Origin: Haloarcula ordinaria
GTDB lineage: Archaea > Halobacteriota > Halobacteria > Halobacteriales > Haloarculaceae
Direction of reading: 5' to 3'
Assembly: GCF_029338275.1 (NCBI RefSeq)
Contig: NZ_CP119789.1
Location: forward strand, 1,798,001 to 1,862,000
Length of the DNA stretch: 64,000 nt
Part shown: positions 1-8,609 of the stretch, one piece after another
Layout of the letters: each line of letters begins with the position of its first letter
Numbering within the stretch: the first letter of the stretch is position 1
The notes under the pieces: model-generated
What the model saw: only the letters and a program-made list of their open reading frames with translations
Databases searched by the model: none
Told to the model about the DNA's origin: nothing
Position numbers and translations under genes: made by a program

Positions 1-138
1 AAGATGTACTCCGGCGTGACCGCCCCGACCGAGTCTCCCGCTATCGGGATGACCACGGCGCTGTCCGCCAGCGGTGCGTCGGGCGTCGGGTCCGTGAGGT
101 CGTGCAGCGTCGTGACGTGTTCCTGTGCGTAGTCCATC
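1..138 (-). CDS. N-terminal fragment of a protein running off the window (possibly a glycosyltransferase)
   Basis: Only the first 46 codons are inside the window, starting at an ATG read from 138. Reading is open to the edge and codon use is GC-rich at third positions. The start lies 2 bp after the folP stop, so it is probably the distal gene of the folA-folP transcript. The visible residues begin MDYAQEHVTTLHDL and reach a hydrophobic stretch around residues 27-33 that could be the first beta strand of a nucleotide-sugar binding fold. That identity is a guess from resemblance to haloarchaeal family 2 glycosyltransferases; nothing visible proves it. Confidence 0.5.
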
Positions 139-140
139 GG

Positions 141-1319
141 TCAGTTCCGGAGGGCGTCGGTGACGGTCTCGAGCTCGCCCGCCGCCTCGAGATGGTCGGC
201 GAGGTCGGACAGCGCGTCTCGGCGGCCGCCCAGCAGCAGGCTGCCGTCGCCGGCGCGGACGACGGCGCCCGTCTCCGCCGCTGCCGTGACGAGTCTGTCG
301 GTCGCTTTGGCGTCGAGTCCCTGCACTTCGAACACCGACCCGACGAACGGCTCGCCGTCCCGCCGCTCGGAGCCGATTCGCTCCAGGTGACGTTCGACTT
401 CGCGGCTCTCGCGGACGTCGAGTTCGCTCACGGTGACGTCGTCGCCGACGGTCTCCCGGCGCTCGGTGAACGCCGCGCCGATGGTCGCCGCGTCGACAGT
501 CTCCGTCACGTCGTGGGTCCGGACGACGTGGGCGCCGCGCTCGACGGCCATCGACGTGGCCGCGAGACTTACCGGCAGTGCTTCGTCCGTCGAGCGGTCG
601 GCCAGTTCCCGGAGGAAGTTCTTGCGGTTGATGGAGACCAGGATGGGGAGGCCGAACCCGCGGAACTCCCGGAGGCGGCGGAACGTCTCGCGGTCGTCCT
701 CGGTGGTCTTGGCCTCGCTCCAGCCGCCGAACGCGGGGTCGACGATGGTCTTGTCGGTGAAGCCGTTCTGCGTGAGCGCCTCGTAGATGCGGTCGACGTA
801 GTCCGCCTGCGCGGCCCATTCGGGGGACTTCGCGTCGGCCCAGTCGACGTCGTCGACGGCGCCGGGGCGCGTGAGGTCCGGGGGGCTCGCCATCTTGCCG
901 ACGGCCACGTCGTACTCGCGGCAGACGACCGGCATCTCGGAGTCGGCGAAGCCACAGATGTCGTTGACCATGTCGAAGCCGGCGTTCAGTGCGGCTTCGG
1001 CTACTTCGGCGTACCGCGTCTCGATGGAGAAGACTGCGTCGCCGCTGACTGACTGGATGGTCTCGACGGCCGTATCGAGGCGGTCGAGCTCCTCCTCGGC
1101 CGAGAGCACGTCCAGGCGCTTGTTCGCCGACTCCAGGCCGACGTCGACGATGTCTGCGCCTTCGCCGATGAGGGCCTCGTCGACGAACGCCGCGGCTTCG
1201 CCCGCGTCGTCGAAGACGGAGGGCTTGTAGGGCGACTCCTTACTGACGTTCAGCACTCCCATGATGCGCGGTGGCTGGTCGTCACCGATCTCGAGGCCGG
1301 CCGCGTCAACACGTCGCAT
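141..1319 (-). CDS. folP: Dihydropteroate synthase (folate biosynthesis)
   Basis: Condenses a pterin pyrophosphate with p-aminobenzoate or a related aryl amine to give the dihydropteroate core of folate. The N-terminal third carries the pterin-binding barrel signature: MGVLNVSKESPY near residue 22, then GADIVDVGLESAN near 55. It is about 392 residues, against roughly 280 for the usual enzyme. The extra length is a C-terminal domain of about 110 residues of unknown role. An in-frame ATG at 1328 would add MQD; I prefer 1319 because MRRVD leads straight into the conserved region. It lies 48 bp downstream of dihydrofolate reductase, so two folate steps are co-transcribed. Confidence 0.9.
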   Translation of the reverse strand: MRRVDAAGLEIGDDQPPRIMGVLNVSKESPYKPSVFDDAGEAAAFVDEALIGEGADIVDVGLESANKRLDVLSAEEELDRLDTAVETIQSVSGDAVFSIETRYAEVAEAALNAGFDMVNDICGFADSEMPVVCREYDVAVGKMASPPDLTRPGAVDDVDWADAKSPEWAAQADYVDRIYEALTQNGFTDKTIVDPAFGGWSEAKTTEDDRETFRRLREFRGFGLPILVSINRKNFLRELADRSTDEALPVSLAATSMAVERGAHVVRTHDVTETVDAATIGAAFTERRETVGDDVTVSELDVRESREVERHLERIGSERRDGEPFVGSVFEVQGLDAKATDRLVTAAAETGAVVRAGDGSLLLGGRRDALSDLADHLEAAGELETVTDALRN

Positions 1320-1367
1320 GTCCTGCACGTAGGACTGGGTAAGGTAATCGTTGGCGGTTGCGGCGGC

Positions 1368-1865
1368 CTACTCGGCGGCGTCCGCTACTGGGCGAGGCTC
1401 TTCGTGGTGGTACTCGACGACGTCGAACGCCTCGAATCGCTCTCGGCCGGCCACCGTCCAGGCCGTCCCGAGGTAGGGGAACACCCGGCTCCCGGTCGCT
1501 TGCTCGGGCAGCTCGGAGACGAACGCGCGGTCGGCATAGGGGAGGAACATCGAGTAGACGTGCTGGCCGCCGATGACGTAGCCGACCGAGTCGTGGTCGG
1601 CGACCGCCTCCACCGCGTCGGGGACCGTCGAGACGAACGTCGCATTTTGCGCGTCGTACTCGCCGGGGCTCCGCGTGACGACGACCGGATGGGTCCCGCG
1701 AACGTCGGTCATCCCCGCCCACGTCTTGCGGCCCACGACGACCGGGTGGCCGGCGACCCGCTCCTTGTACTGGCGTTCGTCCGCGTCGTAGTGCCACAGG
1801 ATTGTCTCCCCGTCGCCGATGACGCCGGTCTCGGCCACCCCGGCCACGAGCACGAGTTCGGGCAT
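1368..1865 (-). CDS. folA: Dihydrofolate reductase
   Basis: NADPH-dependent reduction of dihydrofolate to tetrahydrofolate. At 165 residues it has normal family length. It shows the expected elements in order: LVAGVAETGVIGDG (the substrate and Met20-loop region), HPVVVGRKTWAGM near residue 40 (cofactor and substrate helix), and VGYVIGGQHVYSMFLPYADR near 95-114 (the GG motif for the cofactor). A TATA-like element on the minus strand at 1887-1893 sits about 25 bp before the ATG, fitting a leaderless transcript that continues into folP. The gene diverges from the RuBisCO gene. Confidence 0.93.
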   Translation of the reverse strand: MPELVLVAGVAETGVIGDGETILWHYDADERQYKERVAGHPVVVGRKTWAGMTDVRGTHPVVVTRSPGEYDAQNATFVSTVPDAVEAVADHDSVGYVIGGQHVYSMFLPYADRAFVSELPEQATGSRVFPYLGTAWTVAGRERFEAFDVVEYHHEEPRPVADAAE

Positions 1866-1886
1866 ACCCGACGTAGGTATCGGCGA

Positions 1887-1893
1887 CCTAAAG
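1887..1893 (-). promoter_or_regulatory. TATA-like element for folA
   Basis: Minus-strand reading CTTTAGG lies 22-28 bp before the folA ATG at 1865, the spacing expected for a leaderless haloarchaeal transcript. Confidence 0.45.
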
Positions 1894-1924
1894 CCGCTGT
1901 CCTCGCCGAACAGTCTTTCTGACC

Positions 1925-1934
1925 CACATTTATC
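1925..1934 (+). promoter_or_regulatory. TATA element for the RuBisCO gene
   Basis: ACATTTATCT lies about 25 bp before the ATG at 1958 but only about 10 bp before the ATG at 1943. This spacing favours 1958 as the true translation start. Confidence 0.5.
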
Positions 1935-1938
1935 TCGG

Positions 1939-1963
1939 GACCATGCGTAGGTGTCGCATGGTC
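1939..1963. repeat. Perfect 9-bp inverted repeat over the RuBisCO start
   Basis: Arms GACCATGCG (1939-1947) and CGCATGGTC (1955-1963) are exact reverse complements with a 7-nt spacer, and the second arm contains the ATG at 1958. A competing 7-bp pair, GTAGGTG (1947-1953) with CACCTAC (1969-1975), overlaps it. It could be an operator just downstream of the TATA box or an RNA hairpin hiding the start codon. Confidence 0.65.
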
Positions 1964-3238
1964 GGTATCACCTACGAAGATTTCCTCGACCTCGGGTACG
2001 ACCCCGCAGACTCGGACCTCGTCTGTGAGTTCTACGTCGAACCGGCCACGGACCAGACCGCGGAGTCGGCCGCGAGCTGGGTCGCGAGCGAGTCCTCGAA
2101 CGGCACCTGGGCCGAGCTCCAGGTCGCAGGGTCGGTGACCGACCTCTCGGCGACGGCGTGTGGAATCACCGAGATGACGGTGCCCGGTCGCGAGGACCGG
2201 GACGCCTACCGGGTCGCAATCGCCTACCCCGACGCCCTCTTCGAGCCGGGCAACATGCCCCAGGTGCTCTCGTGTATCGCCGGCAACATCCTCGGGATGA
2301 AGGCCGTCGACCGCATCCGGCTGCTCGACTGTGACTGGCCCGAACGGCTCGCGACGTCGTTTCCGGGCCCGCAGTTCGGGACCAGCGTCCGCCAGGACGT
2401 CTTCGACGCCGGCGACAGACCGATCACGGCGACGGTCCCGAAACCGAAGGTCGGCCTCTCGACCGAGCAACACGCCCAGATTGGTTACGAGGCCTGGACC
2501 GGCGGCCTCGACCTGCTGAAAGACGACGAGAACCTCACCGACCAGGCGTTCAACCCCTTCGAGGACCGCCTGACCGAGACGCTGGCCCAGCGCGACCGGG
2601 CGCAGGACGAGACCGGCGACCCGAAGTCCTACCTCCTGAACGTCACGGCGAGCGGCCGGGAGATGCTCGAGCGCGTCGACCTGGCCGCCGAACACGGTTG
2701 CGAGTACGTGATGGTCGACGTGGTCACGGCCGGATGGGCCGCCGTCCAGCAGGTCCGGGAACGCTGTGCGACCCACGGCCTCGCTATCCACGCCCACCGC
2801 GCGATGCATGCGGGGTTCGACCGCCTGCCGGACCATGGCGTCTCGATGCGTGTGCTCGCGCAGGTCGCGCGGCTCTGTGGCGTCGACCAGATACACACTG
2901 GCACCGCGAACCTCGGGAAGCTCGCCAACGAGGACACGGTGGGAATCAACGCGTGGCTCTACGCGGACCGCTACGGGCTGCGCGACGTCCTCCCGATGGC
3001 CTCAGGCGGATTGCATCCGGGCCTCGTCCCGGAACTCGTCGCGCGTTGCGGGACGAACATCGGGGTCCAGGCCGGCGGCGGCGTCCACGGCCACCCCGAC
3101 GGTACCCACGCCGGTGCGAAGGCACTCCGGGCCGCCGTCGACGCGGCCGCTGCCGGTCGGGACATCGAGACGGCGGCCGCAGAGACACCCGAACTCGCCA
3201 CCGCACTCGAGCAGTGGGGCACCGAGACGCCCCGGTGA
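1958..3238 (+). CDS. rbcL: Form III ribulose-1,5-bisphosphate carboxylase/oxygenase large subunit
   Basis: Carboxylates ribulose-1,5-bisphosphate to two 3-phosphoglycerate; archaeal form III enzymes act in AMP/nucleoside ribose salvage rather than a Calvin cycle. Counting from 1958 the protein has 426 residues. Active-site residues are present: KPK at 162-164, GGLDLLKDDE with the carbamylated lysine at 188 and metal ligands D190 and E191, HRAMHA with H280, H313 and K321 in HTGTANLGK, and ASGG near 348. The loop 6 region (GKLANED) seems one residue longer than the classic HxGTxxGK spacing. ATG 1943 is in frame, but the TATA spacing favours 1958. It converges with the PfkB kinase gene that belongs to the same pathway. 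Confidence 0.93.
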   Translation: MVGITYEDFLDLGYDPADSDLVCEFYVEPATDQTAESAASWVASESSNGTWAELQVAGSVTDLSATACGITEMTVPGREDRDAYRVAIAYPDALFEPGNMPQVLSCIAGNILGMKAVDRIRLLDCDWPERLATSFPGPQFGTSVRQDVFDAGDRPITATVPKPKVGLSTEQHAQIGYEAWTGGLDLLKDDENLTDQAFNPFEDRLTETLAQRDRAQDETGDPKSYLLNVTASGREMLERVDLAAEHGCEYVMVDVVTAGWAAVQQVRERCATHGLAIHAHRAMHAGFDRLPDHGVSMRVLAQVARLCGVDQIHTGTANLGKLANEDTVGINAWLYADRYGLRDVLPMASGGLHPGLVPELVARCGTNIGVQAGGGVHGHPDGTHAGAKALRAAVDAAAAGRDIETAAAETPELATALEQWGTETPR

Positions 3239-3283
3239 CGCGGACGCCGGGGACCTGCCCACTGCTTCGCCAGTCACCCCCTC

Positions 3284-4192
3284 TCAGACCTCTCGTGGGC
3301 CGATGTCGAGCAGTGCCTCAACGTCTCGCCACTCGACCGTGAGCCGGGCACCCATCTCCCGCGTGGCGAGCGCACCGCAGGCGTTCCCCACCGCGAGGGC
3401 TCTGTCGAGCGGTTCGTCGCGGAGCCGGGCAGCGAGGAATCCACCCGCGAATGCGTCACCGGCTCCGGTCGAGTCCACGGGGTCGACGGCGAAGCCGGGA
3501 TGGCTGACTGTCCGGTCGTCGGTCAGCGCTTCGGCGCCGCCAGACCCGTGTTTCACGACCACCGTCGGAATCGACTCGACCGTCCGCTCGCTCACTGCTG
3601 TCCCGGCTTCCCGGTCGTTACAGAAGAGCACGTCCGTGTGCGCCAGCGCCTCGTCGTAGTCCCGGTCCGTCAGCCGTCGTCCGGGGTCGAAACTCACCGT
3701 GACCCCGGCGCTCGCGGCCTCCCGGGCCAGTTGCCCGGCCGTGGCCGCGGACTGTCCGGTGAGGTGGAGGTGGTCGGTACCGACCAGTCGCTCGGCCGGG
3801 AGGTCTCCCGGACCGAACCCCTCGTTGACGCCTTCGTTCCCGAGGACGAACACCTCGCCGTCCGCGTCGACGACGAGGTACTTCACGGTGGTCTCACCGT
3901 CGCACTCGACCAGGCGCGTCTCGACCCCGCGCGCCCGGAGTTCGCGTCGCACCATGTCGGCGTGTTCGTCCGTCCCGACGCTCCCCAGCAACAGCGGTGC
4001 GGCGTCGAGTCCGCCCAGCACTGTCGCCACGTTCGCGGCACTCCCGCCAGGGGACTGGACCCGCTCGTCGATGCGCGCTTCCCCGTCTCGGTCTGGCAGC
4101 CGGTCGACCCGGAGCGTCACGTCCCAGTTGACGTGCCCCGCACAGAGCACGTCGGGGCCGTTCTCGGGGCCGTCGCCAGACCCGTCCGTCAT
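3284..4192 (-). CDS. PfkB-family carbohydrate kinase, probably ribose-1-phosphate kinase
   Basis: Ribokinase-type kinase of 302 residues. It has the substrate motif SPGGSAANVA at 47-56 and the second PfkB signature DSTGAGDAFAGGF at 240-252, with D246 as likely catalytic base. Its ATG overlaps the stop of the ribose-1,5-bisphosphate isomerase gene by 4 bp, so the two are translationally coupled. From this coupling and the facing RuBisCO gene I infer that it phosphorylates ribose-1-phosphate to ribose-1,5-bisphosphate, as PfkB enzymes do in the archaeal pentose bisphosphate pathway. Substrate specificity cannot be read from sequence; adenosine or ribose kinase are alternatives. Confidence 0.85.
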   Translation of the reverse strand: MTDGSGDGPENGPDVLCAGHVNWDVTLRVDRLPDRDGEARIDERVQSPGGSAANVATVLGGLDAAPLLLGSVGTDEHADMVRRELRARGVETRLVECDGETTVKYLVVDADGEVFVLGNEGVNEGFGPGDLPAERLVGTDHLHLTGQSAATAGQLAREAASAGVTVSFDPGRRLTDRDYDEALAHTDVLFCNDREAGTAVSERTVESIPTVVVKHGSGGAEALTDDRTVSHPGFAVDPVDSTGAGDAFAGGFLAARLRDEPLDRALAVGNACGALATREMGARLTVEWRDVEALLDIGPREV

Positions 4193-5148
4193 GGACCATC
4201 CTCCCAGGGGTTCGCCGGTCCCTCACCGAACAGTTCGCGCATCAGCGTGACGACGCTCTCGGGCGGGAACTGGCCGCGCTCCGTGACGATGGCGTCGACG
4301 TGCCGGGGCGGCGTGACGTCGAACGCCGGGTTCTCGACGCGAACGTCGCCGAGGTCGGCCCGGCGCTCGTCGGGGAGCACCTCCGCTTCGCTCCGCATCT
4401 CGATGTCCACTGTCTGGCCGGTCAGGGTGTCGGGGTCGAGTTTCAGCGTCTGGGCGGCGACCATGACCGGAGTCCCGCGCTCCCGAGCGACGACGGCCAG
4501 GCCGGAGGTCCCGATCTTGTTGACGACGCTCCCGTCGGCGGCGATGGCGTCGGCCCCGACCAGGACGTGGTCGACGTCGTTCATGTAGCGGCGGGCCGCG
4601 CTGTCGACCACGAGCGTCACGTCGACCCCCATCTCGGACAGCTCCCGGGCCGTGATGTGACCCTGGTTGCGCGGACGCGTCTCCTTGACGATTGCCGAGA
4701 GTGACTTCCCCTGCTCGACGGCGGCCTCGATACAGGCCAGCGCGTCGGTCGAGTGGCAGTGTGTCATCATCCGGTCGCCGTCCCGGAGTCGGTTCGCGCC
4801 GACCGTCCCCAGGTCGGCCTTCGCGGTGTCGAGTCGACGACAGAACTCCGCGACGCTGCCGTCCACCGACGCACGGACCGCCGCGACGCTCTCGCCCTCC
4901 GCGCGCTGGAGGACGTACCGGAGCGCGTTCGGCAGGCTCACTGCCGTCGGTCTGGTGGCTAGCAGGCGCCTGGCCGCCGCTCTGAGTTCGGCCTGGAGCT
5001 GGGCGACGTCGGCGGCGTCGCTTTCCTCGGCCTGCGCCCGGAGGGCCTTCGCCACTGCGGTGGCGATCGGCGCGGCGCCACGTGTCTCCATCGACTCGAC
5101 GTCGGCCGCGACGTCGAGGACCTGCTGTGCGAGGTCGTCGTCCTCCAT
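4189..5148 (-). CDS. Ribose-1,5-bisphosphate isomerase (eIF-2B alpha-like fold)
   Basis: Converts ribose-1,5-bisphosphate to ribulose-1,5-bisphosphate, the RuBisCO substrate. The protein is 319 residues from ATG 5148; an upstream ATG at 5193 would add 15 residues lacking family features. A helical N-terminal half is followed by the catalytic half with THCHSTDALACIE (C131) and LVGADAIAADGSVVNKIGT (D200). This cysteine and aspartate pair is the hallmark of R15P isomerases and methylthioribose-1-phosphate isomerases, as against true eIF-2B. Coupling to the PfkB kinase and the nearby RuBisCO settle the choice in favour of R15P isomerase. Confidence 0.9.
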   Translation of the reverse strand: MEDDDLAQQVLDVAADVESMETRGAAPIATAVAKALRAQAEESDAADVAQLQAELRAAARRLLATRPTAVSLPNALRYVLQRAEGESVAAVRASVDGSVAEFCRRLDTAKADLGTVGANRLRDGDRMMTHCHSTDALACIEAAVEQGKSLSAIVKETRPRNQGHITARELSEMGVDVTLVVDSAARRYMNDVDHVLVGADAIAADGSVVNKIGTSGLAVVARERGTPVMVAAQTLKLDPDTLTGQTVDIEMRSEAEVLPDERRADLGDVRVENPAFDVTPPRHVDAIVTERGQFPPESVVTLMRELFGEGPANPWEDGP

Positions 5149-5312
5149 AGTGCGCTGTTGCACAGCAGGAGCAAAAAGCGAGCGGGTCACCACTCTCGTG
5201 CCATACGTTTAACAGAACCTCGCTCGAAGACCGCCGTATGGTACTGGTCTCCGCTCTCCTCCCGACGCTGGTCCGTGCCCATCTCCGTGTCGATTCGCTA
5301 CCGGAGGGCTCG

Positions 5313-6791
5313 ATGGAGCGTCTGACGATCTGTGTCGTGCTCGTCCTCATCGCCGGGGCGCTGCCGCCGGTCGTCGCTGGCGCGACGGTCAACGCCTCGA
5401 TAACCGGTGTGGACGTCTCACCGGCTGCTCCGGCCCCCGGCGAGACTATCACGTTCACGCCGACTATCCGAAACTCACAGAGCAGTTCGGACGTCCTCGA
5501 GATTCGCGCAGTCGCCCTCCGACGGAGCTCCGGCAGTTCCGAGTACACTCGGATTCGTGACCTGGGAACGCTGTCGCCGGATTCGAGCATCGACGTCCCG
5601 CTGACGTACACCTTCGACTCGCCGGGGACTCGTGACCTCCGGGTCATCGTCTACGGCTACAATCCCAACAGGACCGAGTCGGTGCGACTCCAGTATCCCG
5701 TGACTGTCGACGTCCGCGACCGACACCCGCAGCTGGCTATCGACGCGAGCGACTCGGTCGACGGCGTCCTGACAAACGGCACCGTGACCGTCGCGAACGG
5801 GCTCGATACCCGAATCTCCAACGTCGAGGTCACCGTCTCTGGCGTGGGTGTTCGGACGACGGAGAATCGACGGGTGTTCGCGTCTATCCAGCCCAACGGT
5901 ACCCGAACTGCACCCTTCCGCTTCAGGCCAGAGACGCCGGGACCCCACGAACTGACGGCCCGGATTCGGTACACTGTCGACGGGGACGTCAGACGAACGA
6001 CCACGGTCTCGACGCTCATCGAGACCGAGACACTCGCCGACGAAGTGATCCTCGACGCGTCGGCCGTCGGGAGCGGTGAAAACCGGGCCCTCGCGGTCGA
6101 CGTCGTCAACCGTGGCAACGCGCCCATCGAAGACGTCTCGGTCACTGCGGCGTCACCGAACGCGACGCTTCGGCGGGCACTTCTCGAACGAGTCGACGCC
6201 GGCACCGTCGAGCGGGTCCGTCTCAACGCGACGCTCACCGAACCGCGTGCCGACGTGACAGTCCGGGCCGAGTACGAGATTGCGGACCGGTCGAACGCCG
6301 CCACGACCGCCGTCGAGCTCCAGTCGACGCCAGGGGCCATCGAACTCAGCGGTATCGACGTCACGAACGAGGACGACCGCCTCCAGCTCTCGGGGAGCGC
6401 CGCGAACGTCGGGCTCACCGAGGTCGACAGCGTCATCGTCCGCGTCGTCCCCGCCGACGGCGTCACCCCGGCGTTCCCGAACAAGGAGTACTTCGTCGGG
6501 ACGGTCCCGGCGAGCGACTTCGTCTCCTTCGACGTCTACGCCAGCGTCGACGAGAACGTCACGGCCGTGCCGCTAGTGGTGACCTACCTCGTCGACGGTG
6601 ACCGCAAGCAACAGCGGTTCGCCGTCGACGTCTCGGACCTCGATGGCGACTCGGAGCAACAATCGGGCGGGAACGGCTCCTGGCTGTCGACCTTCGGACC
6701 GGTCATCGCGGTCGGCGTCGCGGGTGTCGTGGTCGTCGGGTACCTCCTGTTCCGCCAGTCGCGACGCAACGACGACGAACTGGACCTATGA
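5313..6791 (+). CDS. Secreted, membrane-anchored repeat protein partnered with an ABC exporter
   Basis: About 492 residues from ATG 5313; the ORF is open from 5238 but the upstream part lacks signal features. It has a Sec-type signal (LTICVVLVLIAGALPPVVAGA, residues 4-24), then a long extracellular portion of repeated beta-sandwich units resembling CARDB or COG1361 domains, rich in Thr, Val and acidic residues. A C-terminal membrane helix lies near 465-487 with a short basic tail. The stop overlaps the ATG of the next gene by 4 bp, so it belongs with the ABC ATPase and permease. It may capture or present a substrate outside the cell; the substrate is unknown. Confidence 0.8.
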   Translation: MERLTICVVLVLIAGALPPVVAGATVNASITGVDVSPAAPAPGETITFTPTIRNSQSSSDVLEIRAVALRRSSGSSEYTRIRDLGTLSPDSSIDVPLTYTFDSPGTRDLRVIVYGYNPNRTESVRLQYPVTVDVRDRHPQLAIDASDSVDGVLTNGTVTVANGLDTRISNVEVTVSGVGVRTTENRRVFASIQPNGTRTAPFRFRPETPGPHELTARIRYTVDGDVRRTTTVSTLIETETLADEVILDASAVGSGENRALAVDVVNRGNAPIEDVSVTAASPNATLRRALLERVDAGTVERVRLNATLTEPRADVTVRAEYEIADRSNAATTAVELQSTPGAIELSGIDVTNEDDRLQLSGSAANVGLTEVDSVIVRVVPADGVTPAFPNKEYFVGTVPASDFVSFDVYASVDENVTAVPLVVTYLVDGDRKQQRFAVDVSDLDGDSEQQSGGNGSWLSTFGPVIAVGVAGVVVVGYLLFRQSRRNDDELDL

Positions 6792-7468
6792 CTATCGTCG
6801 ACGCACACGGCCTGGTCAAGCGGTATCGGACCGGCGGCGAGACGCTCTACGCGCTCGCGGGGGTCGACTTCACGCTCGAGGCCGGTGAGTTCGTCTCCAT
6901 CATGGGCCCGAGCGGGAGCGGCAAGACCACCTTGCTGAACGTCATCGGTCTGCTGGATACGCCGACGGAGGGGACGCTCCTGCTCGAGGGGCGCGACGTC
7001 ACCCACATCGACGACCGGACGCGGACGATTCTCCGCAAGCGGACCATCGGGTTCGTCTTCCAGCAGTTCTACCTGCTGCCGACGTTGACGGCCGTCGAGA
7101 ACGTGGAAGTCCCGGGGTTGCTCGACGGGGACCCTGACCTGAACCGGCGGGCCCGCGACCTGCTCACGAGACTGGGGCTCGGTGACCGACTCGACCACCG
7201 CCCGGACCAGCTCTCCGGCGGGCAGAAACAGCGCGTCGCCATCGCCCGCGCGCTCATCAACGAACCGGCTATCGTCCTCGCCGACGAACCGACCGGGAAC
7301 CTGGATAGCCGGACCGGCCGCCAGATTCTCGAAGAGTTCGAACGCATCGCGGACGACGAGGACGTCGCCATCGTCGCGGTCACGCACGACGACCTCGTCA
7401 ACGAGTACGTCGACCGGACGGTCCACCTCGTCGACGGCACCATCGGCCAGGAGCGTCTGGATGCTTGA
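6788..7468 (+). CDS. ABC transporter ATPase, LolD/MacB type
   Basis: 226-residue ATPase with Walker A GPSGSGKTTLLN near 38-49, a Q-loop region FVFQQFYLLPTLT near 90, signature LSGGQKQRVAIARAL near 140 and Walker B VLADEPTGNLDS near 160. The LPTLTAVENV stretch and compact size are typical of the LolD/MacB/FtsE group, whose partners are four-helix permeases driving extracytoplasmic work rather than uptake. It overlaps the upstream anchored protein by 4 bp and the downstream permease by 8 bp, so all three are translationally coupled. Confidence 0.93.
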   Translation: MTIVDAHGLVKRYRTGGETLYALAGVDFTLEAGEFVSIMGPSGSGKTTLLNVIGLLDTPTEGTLLLEGRDVTHIDDRTRTILRKRTIGFVFQQFYLLPTLTAVENVEVPGLLDGDPDLNRRARDLLTRLGLGDRLDHRPDQLSGGQKQRVAIARALINEPAIVLADEPTGNLDSRTGRQILEEFERIADDEDVAIVAVTHDDLVNEYVDRTVHLVDGTIGQERLDA

Positions 7469-8609
7469 GTGGCTCTACCGGCAGTTCCCGACCGCGCTCA
7501 TCGCACGGCGGAACCTGACGCGGACGCAGTTCCGGTCGCTCTTGGCCGCGCTCGGTATCGTCATCGGCGTCATCGCTATCGCCTCACTCGGGATGTTCGG
7601 CGTCTCGCTCCGGGTCGCCATCACGCAGAACCTCGGTGACCTCGGCAACGAGCTCGTCGTCTCACCCAACGGCGATGCGGGCGTCGAGTCGATAACGGAC
7701 CGCGACATCCGCCAGATCGAGCGCGTCACGGCGCCGTCGGTGAGCGTTTCGCCGGTCAAACAGGAGATAGAGCGGGTGTCGTACGACAGACGGGGAACGC
7801 CGTCACAGGCCGTCGTCTTCGGGATGGAGAACCCGGGCGCAGTGTACACCGCGAGCGAGGGGCGTATCCCGAACCCGTTCAGAAATGGCGCCCTCGTGGG
7901 TAGCAGTATCGCCGAGGAACACGACCTCCATCCGGGCAGTACCATCGTGATAAACGAGAGCGCGGTCCGCGTCCGTGCGGTGCTGGAGTCCGGCGAGTCG
8001 TTCTCGCAGCTCAACCCCGACAACCGGGTCATCGTGCCGGTGAGCCAGTTCGAGTCGCGTGGCTACTCGCAGGTATACGTCACCACGACATCCGGAGCCG
8101 AGGCAAATGCGACAGCGATGGCAATCCGTGACGCGTTGAACGGCAGAGAAGAGCGCGTGACGGTCACCGAGCTGGGGTCGCTCATCGACCAGATCAACCA
8201 GACGTTCCAGGTCGTCAACACCATCCTGGTGGGAATCGCCTCCATCTCCTTGCTCGTCGCCGGCATCTCCATCCTCAACGTGATGCTGATGTCGACGGTC
8301 GAACGCCGCGAGGAGATCGGCGTCCTCCGAGCGGTCGGCTACCAGAAGCGTGACGTCCTGAAGGTGATGTTGATGGAGGCGACCCTGCTCGGCGTCAGTG
8401 GCGGCCTCATCGGAGTCGTCTTGAGCGTCGCCGCGGGACTGGCGATAAACCACTACACGGTCGGTGATGCCATGGCCGTGTTCAGGCTCGCGAACGCCTG
8501 GTACGTCGGGGCCGCGTTCACGTTCGGTGTGGTCACGAGCGTCCTCAGTGGCCTCTATCCGGCGTGGAAAGCAGCGAGCGAAGAACCGGTCGAAGCGCTC
8601 AGAGGATAA
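7461..8609 (+). CDS. ABC transporter permease, MacB/FtsX type
   Basis: 382 residues from ATG 7461, which overlaps the ATPase stop; the same frame is open further upstream without meaning. An N-terminal helix (LAALGIVIGVIAIASLGMFG) is followed by a roughly 200-residue extracytoplasmic MacB-PCD-like domain. Three C-terminal helices follow, including the segment VERREEIGVLRAVGYQKRD with its EIG...RAxG coupling motif. This is the standard MacB layout without a fused ATPase. In bacteria such systems export peptides or lipoproteins or signal across the membrane; the archaeal substrate is unknown. Confidence 0.92.
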   Translation: MLEWLYRQFPTALIARRNLTRTQFRSLLAALGIVIGVIAIASLGMFGVSLRVAITQNLGDLGNELVVSPNGDAGVESITDRDIRQIERVTAPSVSVSPVKQEIERVSYDRRGTPSQAVVFGMENPGAVYTASEGRIPNPFRNGALVGSSIAEEHDLHPGSTIVINESAVRVRAVLESGESFSQLNPDNRVIVPVSQFESRGYSQVYVTTTSGAEANATAMAIRDALNGREERVTVTELGSLIDQINQTFQVVNTILVGIASISLLVAGISILNVMLMSTVERREEIGVLRAVGYQKRDVLKVMLMEATLLGVSGGLIGVVLSVAAGLAINHYTVGDAMAVFRLANAWYVGAAFTFGVVTSVLSGLYPAWKAASEEPVEALRG

